Source of the DNA: Ariolimax columbianus
Lineage: Eukaryota; Mollusca; Gastropoda; Stylommatophora; Arionidae
Direction of reading: 5' to 3'
DNA length: 64,000 nucleotides
Assembly (NCBI GenBank): GCA_036924085.1
Contig: JAVGWX010000005.1
Span: 95,652,230 to 95,716,229 of the forward strand
Shown: positions 11,456-22,274 of the stretch, one piece after another
Position numbering within the stretch: the first letter of the stretch is position 1
How the letters are laid out: each line of letters begins with the position of its first letter
Position numbers and translations under genes: made by a program
Notes under the pieces: model-generated
Seen by the model: the letters and a program-made list of their open reading frames with translations, nothing else
The model's database searches: none
Told to the model about the DNA's origin: nothing

Positions 11456-11925
11456 ACAGAGACCTACACCTCAAATCAGGGCCAGGTGACACATACTGAC
11501 AGAAACCTCACGTCACGTGCAGGTCAGGTAACAGATACTGACAGAAACATCACGTCACGTGTAGTCAGGTCACAGATACTGACGGAGATCTCACCTCACA
11601 ACTGGTTCAGCTGACACATTCTGACATAGACCTCACCTCACGTCTAGGTCAGGTAACACATGCTGACGGAGACCTCACCTCACGTCTAGATCAGGTAACA
11701 CATACTGACGGAGACCTCACTTCATGTCCAGGTCAGGTAACACATACTGATTGAGACCTCACCTCACATCTGGTTCAGCTGATACATACTGACGGAGATC
11801 TCACCTCACGTCCAGGTCAGGTAACACATACTGACGGAGACCTCACCTCATATCTGGTCCAGGTGACACATACCGACGGAGACCTCACCCCGAGTCAGGG
11901 CAGGTTAAACAAACTGACCAAGCCC
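11456..11925 (+). repeat. 42-bp minisatellite (GTCAG/CTGAC family), ~11 copies
   Basis: Units read GTCAGGTAACACATACTGAC, then GGAGACCTCACCTCACGTC. Each holds the inverted pair GTCAG...CTGAC. It directly abuts the preceding array and ends near 11925 in a diverged unit (GGGCAGGTTAAACAAACTGACC). Confidence 0.9.
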
Positions 11926-13400
11926 CCGTCACTTGCCATCATAACAATCTTAAAAACAGACTGTGTAACGGTTGTTTGACCAACAAGGTGGGGATCCAGA
12001 CTATGATTCAAATAGTATAGAGTCTACTGAGAAGTCACACAATTCAATATAGTTAGGAAAACAAAAGTCAAATTTCTTCAGCTTGTCTCAAGTTACACGA
12101 TTCAGTTGATATGCCACAAAGAAACGCCGTTCTGTTGTGTTCTGCTACTAAGAATAAACTTCACTGCACTCCGGGCAAACCCATAGGTGACCAGTCTCTC
12201 TCAATAAATGACGAAGCCTGTAAAAACTGATGGTTCTAATAACCCATTGTTTGAACACAGACCTGTCTCTCATGCGCCCAACTCAGCTCAAATCTCTTTT
12301 ATTTTCAAAGCTATGCAGACTGTAAATTACCAATTCATTTGTTATAGCAGGTGGTCAAGACCTCAAAATGTTACCTTTAGCAATATTCGGAGTACTCATA
12401 ATGGGTGCATGTGGAGCCAAAATGTCAGCTCTTTTGTTGCCCTGAACCCAGACATGACACGCAGAAGAGATCCACTCCAGCACCTGGAATTGTGAGACCT
12501 CTACAGCTTTCATTCACTCATGCCTTGCTAGCCCTTCTGTGCCTTTCGAAGTAAGAAATGAACGAAAACCTCAGCACATTTAACTTTGAACAGAATCAAC
12601 CAGTTAATCAGCTGTAAATTGGTACCAGACATACAATAAGGGAGAGCCGCACAGCAATGAAAGGAACGGGTTACTCACGCATTCCAAATATCTGATATAT
12701 AAGACAGAAACGACTTCCTAATCCCCTTCAGCAGTGCCTACTGAGAAACGAGCTCTACATTTTATGTTAATATTTCACTTCATTTGTGCATAATTTCATA
12801 ACAGCACATCGAAAACAAGTTTCAGACCAAGTAACTTCAATTAAAAGATAGGAAAATGGACGCTAACCAAATAAATGTTATGGGAGAAATTAGCTGGAAT
12901 TGGAATCAGATTCTAGAAAATTCTGGCAGTCATTTGAGACTTGATATTCGAGTGTGCCAGGTAGATTGATTATGTGACTAGACGTAAAAATAAATCGGCG
13001 ACAGCCAGTGGAATACTGGTATTCAAACAGATAGATCAATGCATGGTGCCAGGTAGCCAAAATCTATCCTATTGCTCCACAAATACATCTGGTCGGTCCT
13101 TAGACAGCACCGCCCGGTGTATTATAGGCTTGCTTTTCGACTTGTATTTGGTTATTAGTAGTAAGTTTGTTGGTGGTCCTTCCTGCGCCTTACTTTGCGT
13201 GGCAAAGGGGCAGCTCTGGAATTTCAAACCTCCAGTCTTCTAACTGACAACATTTAACCTACCCGGCAGAATAGGGTAGACATTCTGCCCTTTGGTTGTG
13301 CGCTTTGGTAACCGCTAAACTGTCATTATGTGAGGCCTTGCTGCTGTACGTTTCCTACAATCATCTGAAGGAGGTAGGTCAACATTGACAAATGATAGAT
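11926..13400. other. no gene recognised; one module copy
   Basis: About 11970-12030 (CCAACAAGGTGGGGATCCAG) resembles the module found beside the 42-bp repeat at 5940 and 31295. The rest shows no recognisable coding or mobile sequence. An open frame at 12208-12495 resembles nothing I know. Confidence 0.4.
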
Positions 13401-13404
13401 TTAT

Positions 13405-13660
13405 CACGATTGGGAACAAGGAGTTTATTTTGACATTCCAGAATATCGAGTGGGGATAGGTGAACAAGGAATTTATTGTGACATTCCAGAATATGGAGTT
13501 GGGTTAGGTGAGCAAGGAGTTTATTGTGACATTCCAGAATATGGAGTTGGGTTAGGAGAACAAGCAGTTTATTGTGACATTCCAGAATATGGAGTGGGGT
13601 TAAGGGAACAAGGAGTTTATTGTGACATTCCAGTATATGGAGTAGGGTTAGATGTGATGG
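13405..13660 (+). repeat. 48-bp minisatellite, ~5 copies
   Basis: Unit TTTATTGTGACATTCCAGAA plus TATGGAGTTGGGTTAGGTGAGCAAGGAG, translating to GVYCDIPEYGVGLGEQ repeats. The open frame is a consequence of the 48-bp (16-codon) period. There is no evidence of a gene. Confidence 0.9.
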
Positions 13661-13767
13661 ATAATGTGAGGACAGGGAAAGGTGTCGTCAGTCATCGGAG
13701 ATAGGGGTCGCATGGGTTGATCGTAATCAGGCGGCAATTATGACAATAACCAGGACTACCTTCAGGG

Positions 13768-14722
13768 TCAGGTGAAAAATACTGACCAAGGTTCCCACCT
13801 CATGGAACGGTCAGGTGGAACATACTGACCAAGGCTGCCACCGGATGGAAGGGCCAAGTGGAACATACTGACCAAGGCTGCCACCGGATGCAAGGGCCAG
13901 GTGGAACATACTGACCAAGGCTGCCACCGGATGCAAGGGCCAGGTGGAACATACTGACCAAGGCTGCCACCGGATGGAAGGGCCAGGTGGAACATACTGA
14001 CCAAGGCTGCCACCGGATGGAAGGGCCAGGTGGAACATACTGACCAAGGCTGCCACCGGATGGAAGGGCCAGGTGGAACATACTGACCAAGGCTGCCACC
14101 GGATGCAAGGGCCAGGTGGAACATACTGACCAAGGCTGCCACCGGATGGAAGGGCCAGGTGGAACATACTGACCAAGGCTCCCACCGGATGGAAGGGCCA
14201 GGTGGAACATACTGACCAAGGCTCCCACCGGATGGAAGGCCAGGTGGAACATACTGACCAAGGCTCCCACCTCCTGGAACGGTCAGGTGGAACATACTGA
14301 CTAAGTGTCCCACCTCATGGAAGGGCCAGGTGGAACATACTGACCAAGGCTCCAACCTCATTGAACGGTCAGGTGGAACATACTGACCAAGGCTCCCACC
14401 GGATGGAAGGGCCAGATGGAACATACTGACCAAGGCTCCCACCTCAGGGAAAGGTCAGGTGGAACATACTGACCAAGGCTCCCACTGGATGGAAAGGTCA
14501 GGTGGAACATACTGACCAAGGCTCCAACCTCATTGAACGGTCAGTTGGAACATACTGACCAAGGCTCCCACTGTATGGAAAGGTCAGGTGGAACATACTG
14601 ACCAAGGCTCCAACCTAATTAAACGGTCAGTTGGAACATACTGACCAAGGCTCCCACCTGATAGTAGGGTCAGATAAAACATACTTAACAAGGTTCCCAC
14701 CTCAAAGATGGACCAGGTGAAA
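13768..14722 (+). repeat. 43-bp minisatellite, ~22 copies (GTCAG/CTGAC family)
   Basis: Unit GGCCAGGTGGAACATACTGA plus CCAAGGCTGCCACCGGATGGAAG. The core GGTCAG(GTGGAACATA)CTGACC is an inverted repeat with a 10-base loop. Central units (13800-14270) are the most alike, and the edges are more diverged, as expected of arrays homogenised from the centre. Confidence 0.95.
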
Positions 14723-15376
14723 CTTATTCGTCACGACTCCCATGAGTTGTAGTAGCAGTAGTAATCTGCTAAGACAACGAGGATCCGTCGCGCCAATCGA
14801 CTGTGCCCACGATAAATACATGGGGCCCAGGCTGCACGCAGTGAGGATAAACTCAATTCTGTTTGGCCCAGCCAGGATGTGCGAGGACGGGCCCATGCAG
14901 GTAAGGTCAGCTTACTACTCCTAATGGCTATGCTCTGCTTCAAGAGCCAGTGGGCCGTGATGTCTTCAGGAAGTCCCAGCAACGTATCCGCTTAAGGACA
15001 GGCGGCGATGTTGTAGCGTGGTGTTAATTCTGTCTTAACATGTGTGTCGTGTGACTTTAACGTTCGTCGCAATCGTGCCAGTGGATGACGAGAGTACACC
15101 TCTGGTTACGCATGTTGAAAGAGGTTGGTATACATAGAGTGTGAAGGCATGAGAATGTGGGACGAGGGTGGCAGCTCATTGTATGGAGAGTTTTAGACAA
15201 CAAGTGTGTGAATTTGAAGGGGAAGTGCCACAAAGTAAAGAGATTAATATGCAGAGAGTGTGATAGTGGAGTGAGATGAGAAGAATGAGGGCATAAAGTG
15301 TCAAGGTTGATATACATTGAATGTGGGGTTGGGGGAGGGGGGCAGGATTGTTGATGGTGACAAACAGAGACTGTTA
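14723..15376. other. no recognised feature
   Basis: No gene or element was identified. GT/AG-rich degenerate repeats begin at about 15120. Confidence 0.4.
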
Positions 15377-15390
15377 GATCATGGGGCAGG

Positions 15391-15657
15391 GGACGGCGTG
15401 GCCTAGTGGTTAAGTGGCACGACTCACAACCCAAAGGTGCTGGGTTCGATCCCCATCACAGCACCGGCCGTTATCCCGGGGAAGCAAACCCTTAGAAAAT
15501 GCAGGAGGAAGCAGACCCTTACATAAAATGCATGCTAAAGTCGGATGCACTGGGCCGACAGGCGCAAAATAAAAACCACAGTGCAACGCACACCCGCCTT
15601 GTGGAATAGAGAGATAAGGCGAACGTAAAAAAAAAGAAAAAAAGAAAAAAAAAAAAA
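15391..15657 (+). mobile_element. tRNA-derived SINE, full length, with poly(A)-rich tail
   Basis: The head contains a Pol III A box (TGGCCTAGTGG) and B box (GGTTCGATCCC) spaced as in a tRNA. This is followed by a body with GGGAAGCAAACCCTTAGAAA, a shared domain (AAGTCGGATGCACTGGGCC ... CAGTGCAACGCAC) and an A-rich tail. Flanks carry a near-perfect ~13-bp target-site duplication (GATCATGGGGCAGG at 15377-15390 and GATCATGGAGCGGG from 15658). Related copies lie at 29746-29917 (+) and 33600-33788 (-). The shared domain also appears at the 5' end of the LINE at 37405-37460. Confidence 0.9.
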
Positions 15658-16114
15658 GATCATGGAGCGGGCCTAGATTGTAGATGTGATAGATTCACAT
15701 CATAAACGTGTGGGAAAAGAGTTGAGGATGGTAAAAACAGAGTGTAGAAGTGCAAGGGGTGGCACAACTTGTAGAGGTTGAGACACAGAGTGTAAAATCA
15801 AGGGTCTGACACAGAGGATAGAGGGTAATTGACATTTGATGTGTGAGTGAGAGTGTGGCGGTACAATCTATTTAGAGTGTGAGATCATTGTGAGGACCAA
15901 AGTACAGAGTGTGATAGTCGTATAAGGATTGAGTCAGAGAGTTGGTGCGCGAAGTTTATAGAGTGTGCGATTACGTGGCAAAGTTTAGATGGTGGTATAC
16001 ATAGCGAAGTGGGGGGTGAAGTAAAGAGAGTGTTCCATCATGGGAGGGGGAGGTGTGGTTAGATAGTGGTAAACACCAGTGTGAAATAATCGGTGAGAGG
16101 CCGCAAAGAATAGA
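15658..16114. repeat. degenerate GT/GA-rich repeats
   Basis: Loose repeats of TAGAGTGTG-like words, grading into the ordered 39-bp array that follows. Confidence 0.55.
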
Positions 16115-16650
16115 GAGGGGTAGACATAGAGTGTGAGGCTGAGAGTGTATGTAGAGTGGTAGACACAGTGTGTGAGGCTGAGTGAGAGTGTATGTAGAGA
16201 GGTAGACATATAGTGTGAGGCTGAGAGTGTATGTAGAAGGGTAGACATATAGTGTGAGGCTGAGAGTGTATGTAGAGGGGTAGACATGTAGTGTGAGGCT
16301 GAGAGTGTATGTAGAGGGGTAGACATGTAGTGTGAGGCTGAGAGTGTATGTAGAGGGGTAGACATATAGTGTGAGGCTGAGAGTGTATGTAGAGGGGTAG
16401 ACATGTAGTGTGAGGCTGAGAGTGTATGTAGAGGGGTAGACATATAGTGTGAGGCTGAGAGTGTATGTAGAGGGGTAGATATAGAGTGTGAGGCTGAAAG
16501 TGTATGTAGAGGGGTAGATATAGAGTGTGAGCTGAGAGTGTATGTAGAGGGGTAGACATAGAGTGTGAGGCTGAGAGTGTATGTAGAGGGGTAGACATAG
16601 AGTGTGAGGCTGAGAGTGTATGTAGAGTGGTAGACACAGAGTGTGAGTGG
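16115..16650 (+). repeat. 39-bp minisatellite, ~14 copies
   Basis: Unit GTAGAGGGGTAGACATATAG plus TGTGAGGCTGAGAGTGTAT. Units differ by a few bases, mainly ATAG/GTAG/AGAG at the centre. Confidence 0.95.
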
Positions 16651-16714
16651 AAGAGTTTGCTTGTCATTTAGAATGATTGACAGAAAGAGTGACAGGACGC
16701 GACAACAAACTCAC

Positions 16715-16854
16715 CTTGTGAATGTGACGAGCTGACGACCGTGCCAGAAGGAAACTGACACTTTCTACATCATTTCCTGTGACTGCCATCTCTAGGGCGG
16801 TGCGACCTTGTTGATCGCAGCAGTCAACCTTGACTTTGCCAGACTCCAACAGGT
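16715..16854 (-). CDS. host-gene internal exon, ankyrin repeat (possibly TRPC-like channel)
   Basis: The minus strand reads a pyrimidine-rich acceptor (TTTGTGTTTTTGACAG), then 140 bp of uninterrupted frame, then a perfect donor (CACAAG|GTGAGT). The 46 encoded residues contain an ankyrin-repeat pattern: VDCCDQQGRTALEMAVTGND followed by VESVSFLLARS. The D-x-x-GRTALExAV block and the preceding VDC resemble the ankyrin region of short transient receptor potential (TRPC) channels, where NVNCVDxxGRxALxIAV is typical. Other ankyrin proteins are possible. The exon enters in phase 1 (two bases complete a codon) and ends on a codon boundary. Codon use and splice sites set it apart from all surrounding sequence. 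Flanking exons are not recognisable in the window, so the introns on both sides would be long and filled with repeats. Confidence 0.6.
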
Positions 16855-16984
16855 CTGTCAAAAACACAAACAAAGGCCATTGTTAAATTGTCCAATCTTT
16901 AATATTGATTTCCATATAACCTAGTATGTATGAGAGTAAACAGTAATAAGTGATGAAAAGGGAAAAGATATACACGACAAAAGT

Positions 16985-17660
16985 AAGATCATGGAAAGGC
17001 GGCATCAGTATTTCGAAGAGTTACTAAATACTGGAGGAATAAAGGGAACACAAGATATCAACACAGTGATCACCACAGATGCTAGAACCGGATATAACTA
17101 AATCAGACATACAATACGCTATGCAAGCGGCACCATCAAACGTTACTAGGGCCATGACATCCCTGCTGAACTATTCGAGGCAGGAAAAGATGCAGAGATA
17201 ACCTGACTACACAGACTGTTTAAATTAGTATGGATTAAACAAGAAACACCAGAAGACTGGAGAAGTGCAAGATTACTTCCCATATGAAAAAAGGGCAGCC
17301 AAAAGGACTGCACAAAATATAGATGAATATCATTGCTTAGCCATACTGGAAAGATATTCTGTAAAATATTGAAACATACACTACGTCCAATCATAGAACT
17401 GCAGCTTAGCGAAATACACATGGGATTAAGGAAAAACAGAAACTGTACAGAATCTTCACATTCAGGCAACTAGCGGAGAAAACAATCGAGTAGGATTAGA
17501 CATTAGAAGGAAATGGAGTAAATAAACATTTGACCAATCTATGTAAAGGTATATAGGTAAATAGGCAATGTACAGTAAAAACAACTGCAGGATATTACGA
17601 AAAATGTTATATAAGATGATACACGACAAAGTTGTGTACTATCTCCTTTATTGTTTAATA
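16985..17660 (+). pseudogene. older LINE, RT N-terminal half (interrupted downstream)
   Basis: Broken plus-strand translation gives the standard order of non-LTR RT blocks: FEELLNTGG, SDIQYAMQAAPSN, IPAELFEAGKDA, LFKLVWIKQETPEDWRSARL, KKGSQKDCTKYR with ISLLSHTGKI, HMGLRKNRN, and near 17630 a SCVLSPLLFNIYI-like phrase. The element then stops and resumes at about 19390, because a second LINE (17665-19375) sits inside it. It looks RTE/L1-like, but the clade is uncertain. Many stops are present. Confidence 0.7.
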
Positions 17661-17664
17661 TATA

Positions 17665-19375
17665 TATATAGTTTCTAAATGTCATTGAGAAACACACTCT
17701 ACGATACAGCTGCTAAACACATTGGCCCACTCACGCGCAAGAATAAGGACTGGTTTGATGATAACGATCTGGAACTACAGGACTTTGTCGATGCAAAACA
17801 TGAAACGTACAAGGAATACCAGAGGGACACACCATCTCCAGCAGCAAAAGCTCATCAAACACCTTGAACAAAGCCACCATCTCCCTGAAAGCCAATGTGG
17901 TTCAGAGCCGGAAGAGGAACAGTCTACATGATTTTTGCGGCTCGCCAAGTACAAGAGATGTGTTGGGAACAAAATCAGGCCTTGTCCACCACATTTATTG
18001 ATTTAACAAAGGCATTTGATACAGTAAACAGAGGAGGGCTGTGGATGATAATGTCCAAGTTTGGCTGCCCCAACAAGTTCATAACCATGGTGAAACAGCT
18101 ACACGAAGGCATGTGTGCTCGTGTACTGGACAGCGGTGCAATCTCTAAAACGTTTCTAGTATCAAACGGAGTGAAAAAAGGATGTGTACTCGCCCCGACC
18201 TTGTTCAGCATGATGTTCGCGGCCACGATTACAGACGCCTTCAGATCACTGGAGCTTGGAATACCCATAAAGTACCGCACAGATGGCAAGTTACTTAATC
18301 CCAGAAGAATGAAGACCAAAACCAAAGTGGCTGGCGACATAATCAGGGAACTTGTAATTGCTGACGACTGCGCTCTAATGAGCAGCTCAGAACTGAACAT
18401 GCAGGTTGGAATGGACCAGTTCTCTGCCGCATGTGAAAATGTTGGCCTGACCATAAATGCCAAAAAAACAGAGGTCATGTACCAACCAGCATCAGGCATG
18501 CCATTCACAAAACCACATACTACAGTCAACGGGCAAACGCTGAATGTCGTAGACAAATTCACATATCTGGGCAGCAGGCTGTCGAGATATGTCAGCCTAG
18601 ACGATGAGGTGGCAAGCAGAATAGCAACGACCAGCACAGCCTTTGGTAGAATGCGCTCGATGGTCTGGGCACGTCGTGGCAATAGCGTCAAGACCAAACT
18701 CAAAGTCTACCGTGCAACCATCATTCCAACCCTACTATATGCTTGCGAAAGCTGGACTGTATACTCTGGACATGCAAGGAGGTTAAACCACTTCCACACA
18801 GGTTGCTTGAGGCGAATATTCCACATCCGATGGCAAGATCGTGTCACTGACATCGAGGTTCTCTCGAGGGCTAACATGCCCAGCATCCATGCATTTCTAG
18901 AAAAAGCACGACTAGGATGTTGCCGAACACCTCGTCCGTATGTCAGACGAGCGGCTCCCAAAGAAGCTTCTCTACGGCGAGCTGAGAGAGGGATGGCGCG
19001 AGAGAGGGCGCCCAAAGAAACGTTTTAAAGATGGTCTGAAGGACTCACTGAAAAGTTGCCAGATAGACATCGACACCTGAGAATGTCTTGCGCAAAACAG
19101 ATCTGACTGGAGAAGCGCAGTCAAATCAGGTGTAGCTACCGGCGAAGACGACCGTGTTGTGAAAGTCTAGAGCAGACGCGAGACACGGAAATCCCGAACA
19201 GCGGGAACACCATCACCTTCTACAAACCTCGTGTGCCCGATATGTAGCAGATGTTTTGTGCCCGCATTGGCCTGTTCAGCCACATGCTCACCCACACCCA
19301 ACAGCGAAATCTGTAACAAGGATCATGTCGGCGGTCCATCATCGACAACGATGGACAGCTATTATTATATGTCAA
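17665..19375 (+). mobile_element. younger LINE, internally deleted, nested in the older LINE
   Basis: Begins with an endonuclease-to-RT linker (RNTLYDTAAKHIGPLTRKNK then DWFDDNDLELQ), jumps at about 17860 to the RT fingers (LPESQCGSEPEEEQS in a shifted frame), and continues through the RT ORF to a C-terminal zinc finger in broken frame (CPICSRC, RIGLFSHMLTHT at about 19235-19310). The endonuclease is missing, so the copy cannot be autonomous. RT sequence of a different LINE lies directly on both sides (to 17660 and from 19390), which shows the nesting. Confidence 0.7.
17895..19028 (+). CDS. non-LTR retrotransposon reverse transcriptase fragment
   Basis: A 377-codon open frame encoding the RT palm and thumb of the nested LINE. 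Visible blocks: FIDLTKAFDTVNR (motif A aspartate, about residues 36-48), NGVKKGCVLAPTLFS (motif B), VIADDCAL (motif C, ADD instead of the usual F/YADD, about residue 150), GLTINAKKTEVMYQP (motif D), VVDKFTYLGSRLS (motif E), then TLLYACESWTVY and RRIFHIRWQDRVTDIEVL of the thumb. The frame is lost just before the usual GKRxxGxxKKRFKD block, which continues in another frame from about 19005. The N-terminal endonuclease is absent. It is preserved better than the surrounding LINE debris but is inactive. The stated start is only the first Met; the true ORF would have begun far upstream. Confidence 0.8.
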   Translation: MWFRAGRGTVYMIFAARQVQEMCWEQNQALSTTFIDLTKAFDTVNRGGLWMIMSKFGCPNKFITMVKQLHEGMCARVLDSGAISKTFLVSNGVKKGCVLAPTLFSMMFAATITDAFRSLELGIPIKYRTDGKLLNPRRMKTKTKVAGDIIRELVIADDCALMSSSELNMQVGMDQFSAACENVGLTINAKKTEVMYQPASGMPFTKPHTTVNGQTLNVVDKFTYLGSRLSRYVSLDDEVASRIATTSTAFGRMRSMVWARRGNSVKTKLKVYRATIIPTLLYACESWTVYSGHARRLNHFHTGCLRRIFHIRWQDRVTDIEVLSRANMPSIHAFLEKARLGCCRTPRPYVRRAAPKEASLRRAERGMARERAPKETF

Positions 19376-19389
19376 AAAGTCAACAGGGA

Positions 19390-20350
19390 GGGAAACAACC
19401 TCAGTGATCATTTAAATAAACTTCTCTTTGCTGATGATCAAGCACTAATATCAGCCTCAGTGATCACTTACATGAACTTCTCTTTGCTGATGATCAAGAA
19501 CTAATATCAGCCTCAGAAAAACAACTGCAGGACCATATCAACAATCTTGATGAGGTTTGAACGGACTACAGAATTTTTTTAAACACTGAGAAAACCGAAG
19601 TTATGGTGCTTGCAAAAAAGAGAAACAACAATATTCATACAAAACCACCAAGTAAAACAGTTGTAAAATTTTATGTACCTGGGTAACATAATCTTGGCAG
19701 ACGGAAAAGACGACACCGAAATCCAAAACATATGTAATAAAGGAAGTAAAATTATTGGGCAAATGTCGACGAGACAAAGAATACAAAAAGAACGCTGTAC
19801 GGGATCAAGATGCTGAGCAGAGCATGAGTTGCAGTGGTCGGCGACCCATAGCTGACTGCTAGCGTCAGGGCCAGCGGACCAAAGCTGCCAAGACCCTTCT
19901 ACACCTCCACGCGGTGATCCTGGATAACAGGCTGCAGCAGGGCAGACTGGCTAAGGAGAAGGGATCGAAGAGGGAATGCTAACCCGGTACTCAAAAATGC
20001 TTGCTGAAGTTGGATGTGTTGCAAATATTGCAGCCAAGCTGTAAACTACGACACAACGCATTCCGTTCTCTGGACTACATTCTGCTACTCGTCGTTTCAG
20101 GGTTTCGTAGTGGGAAATTGAGAACGAACGAAGAAGAAGACGAAGAACGCTGTACAAGACAATAGTTCTACCCACATTATGCTTTCAGTCCAATAATTGG
20201 ACTTTAACTAACAAAGATAAAAGAAACATCGCAACAACAAAAATTAAATGCCAGCACAGAATACTTGGTGTAACAAGAATGGATCGAATTAGAAAGGAAG
20301 ATATTAGGAGACAAGTGGGTACAACACTAGTGCTAGACCTCATCAAGAGA
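19390..20350 (+). pseudogene. older LINE, RT C-terminal half (split by a SINE)
   Basis: Resumes the element seen at 16985-17660. LLFADDQALISAS (motif C) appears at about 19418, and a 60-bp segment carrying it is duplicated (19395-19512). It is followed by LNTEKTEVMVLAKK. After the SINE at 19801-20144 it continues with TIVLPTLCFQSNNWTLTN, HRILGVTRMDRIRKEDIRR and VLDLIKRQ. This is the classic RTE-type thumb and C terminus. The order across 16985-20350 is collinear once the two insertions are disregarded. Frameshifts and stops are present. Confidence 0.7.
19801..20144 (+). mobile_element. SINE alpha, full length, with target-site duplication
   Basis: A ~344-bp element bounded by an 11-13-bp duplication (GAACGCTGTAC at 19790-19800 and 20145-20155) and inserted into the RT thumb of the older LINE. 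The 3' end is GAACGAACGAAGAAGAAGAC, similar to the LINE tail at 41338-41358 (GCGTACGAAGAAGAAG) and to copy B. A central block (GCTGAAGTTGGATGTGTTG) resembles the domain shared by the tRNA-SINE and the LINE 5' end. The head (GGGATCAAGATGCTGAGCAG) was not assigned to a tRNA, 5S or 7SL source. Other copies: 1395-1690, 8645-8890 and 48195-48375, all minus strand. Confidence 0.8.
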
Positions 20351-20621
20351 CAATAAACCAAATGTTTCGGCCATGTTACACATTAAACACCATTTAGTAT
20401 CCCTCAGAAAGCAGTGCTATACAGACACAATGGATAAAAAGCCAAGCGCCGACCATACACAAAAGATGGATACCAGAAATAACAGAAGCAATAAAGCTTC
20501 CAGTGTACGAAGCGCATAACTAGGGCCCGGTCAAGAGACCTCTTCATAACCTGACGCTGAAAGGCACAAGCAGGACAACAAGCGAAAAAAAGACACTTCA
20601 TTTTGTTTGTATAAATTAATG

Positions 20622-22135
20622 TGATATTTCTTCTTCTTCTTATTCCTCTTTTTCTTCTTCTTCTTCTTCTTATTCCTCTTCATCGTCTTCTTCTTCTTAT
20701 TCCTCTTCATCGTCTTCTTCTTCTTCTTCTTTTTCTTCTTACTATTCTCATCTTCCTCTTCTCTTATTATTTTTCTTCTTCTTCCTGTTTGCTTTCATGT
20801 TCCTGTCCTTATTCTTCTTCGTCATCTTTACCTATTTTTCATCTCTATCTTTCTCTTCTTTCTTTCACTCTTCTTTCTCTTCTTCTTGTTCTTCTTCTTC
20901 TATTTTTGTATTCCTTCTTCTTTCTCTTCATTGTAATCTATCTTTCCATCTTTTTCTTCCTTTCCATCTTCTCACTCTACATCTTCTTTTTGATCAACAT
21001 CTTCTCCGTTATCTTACTCTCCATCTTGAACTTCCTCTCCCCCTCTTATTTGTCTTTCGTTTTCTTCTTCTCCGTCTTTCTATTCCTCTACTTATCCTTC
21101 TTCCACAACATCTCTTTCTAACACTCCGTCTTCATCCTCTCATCTTTCTTTTCCTCCTATTCATTTTCTCACTCTACATATTCCTCTTTAAATTCTAACT
21201 CCCCATTGTCTCCTTCCTTTACATCTCTATCTTCCTCTCTGTTTTCTCTAACCCCCCCCCCCCACCCCTCCCCATCTTCTTCCTCTCAATTTTCCCACTC
21301 TACATCTCCTTCCATCTTTCTGTCTTCTTTCTCCCCATCTTGATGCGCTTCGTCTTCTCCTTCCTCTACATCTTCTTCTTCCTCTTCTCTCCCTCCATCT
21401 TCTCATTCCTCTACAACTTCTTTTTCCTTTCCTTCTTTCTCTCCTTCTTCTTCTTTCTCTCCAACATTCTCTTCCTCTACATCTTCTTCTTCTTCTACAT
21501 TTTTTCCTTCTGCATCTCCTCTTCCTCCACATATTCTTCTTCTTCTCCATCTTTTTTCTCTCCATCTTTCTTTTCCGCCACATCTTTTTCTTCATCTTTT
21601 CTCTCTTCTTATTCAGCTCAAAATATTATTATCCTGCTCCTCCTCATTCTTGTTCTTATAATACTTCACCTAGTTCTTTCTTCCTCTTCTTCTTCATCTG
21701 TTTTTCCTTTTCTTCTTTTTCTTCTTCTTTTTCTACTTATATTTTCGATTCTTCTTCCTCCTCTACATCCTCATCTTCTTCTCTATCTTCGTCTTTATCA
21801 TCTTCTTCCTCTAACTCATCTTTTTCTTTCCATCTTCATCTTCTATCCATTATCTTATTCATCTACATCTTCTTCTTCGTCTCCATCGTCTCGTTTACTC
21901 CAGTTTACTCTTCCTTTCAATTTTCTTCTTCCTCTGTATGTTATTTTCATATCCATTATTTCTTCTTCTTAAATCTTTTCTTAATTTTGTCTTGTTCTTC
22001 GATCTGTCCTACTCCCTTCACCTTTCTCTTTTTCTTCTCCAGTATCATTAATCGGGATGCATTTACTAATTCTTCTCCATCTTCATGTTCTTCTATTATT
22101 TAATCGTGCTTGTTGTTTTTGTTCATTTTCGTTTT
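20622..22135 (+). repeat. 1.5-kb polypyrimidine tract (CTT-rich)
   Basis: Almost continuous C/T sequence dominated by TTC/TTCTTC with scattered purines, including a poly-C run at about 21252-21263. Long open frames in it (F/L/S-rich on plus, K/R/E-rich on minus) are composition artefacts. Confidence 0.9.
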
Positions 22136-22274
22136 CTTTTCTTCTTTTCTCTTCTTTTCTCTTCTTTCTTGTTCCCTTTAATTCTTCATGCTCTTTTTAT
22201 TTGTCTTCTTTCCCTTGTTATTATTCTTGTTCTCGTCATTCCGTGTGTGCTTCCTCTTCCTTTTACTGCAAACA

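Noticed and set aside
13768..14722. CRISPR array (regular repeats with an inverted core)
   Set aside because: The whole 43-bp unit repeats, including the would-be spacers; the sequence is eukaryotic and no cas genes exist.
15391..15470. A functional tRNA gene
   Set aside because: A and B boxes are present but acceptor-stem pairing is not evident and the sequence continues into a SINE body and tail shared by other copies.
17975..18703. A 242-codon minus-strand open frame
   Set aside because: Antisense shadow of the RT ORF at 17895-19028.
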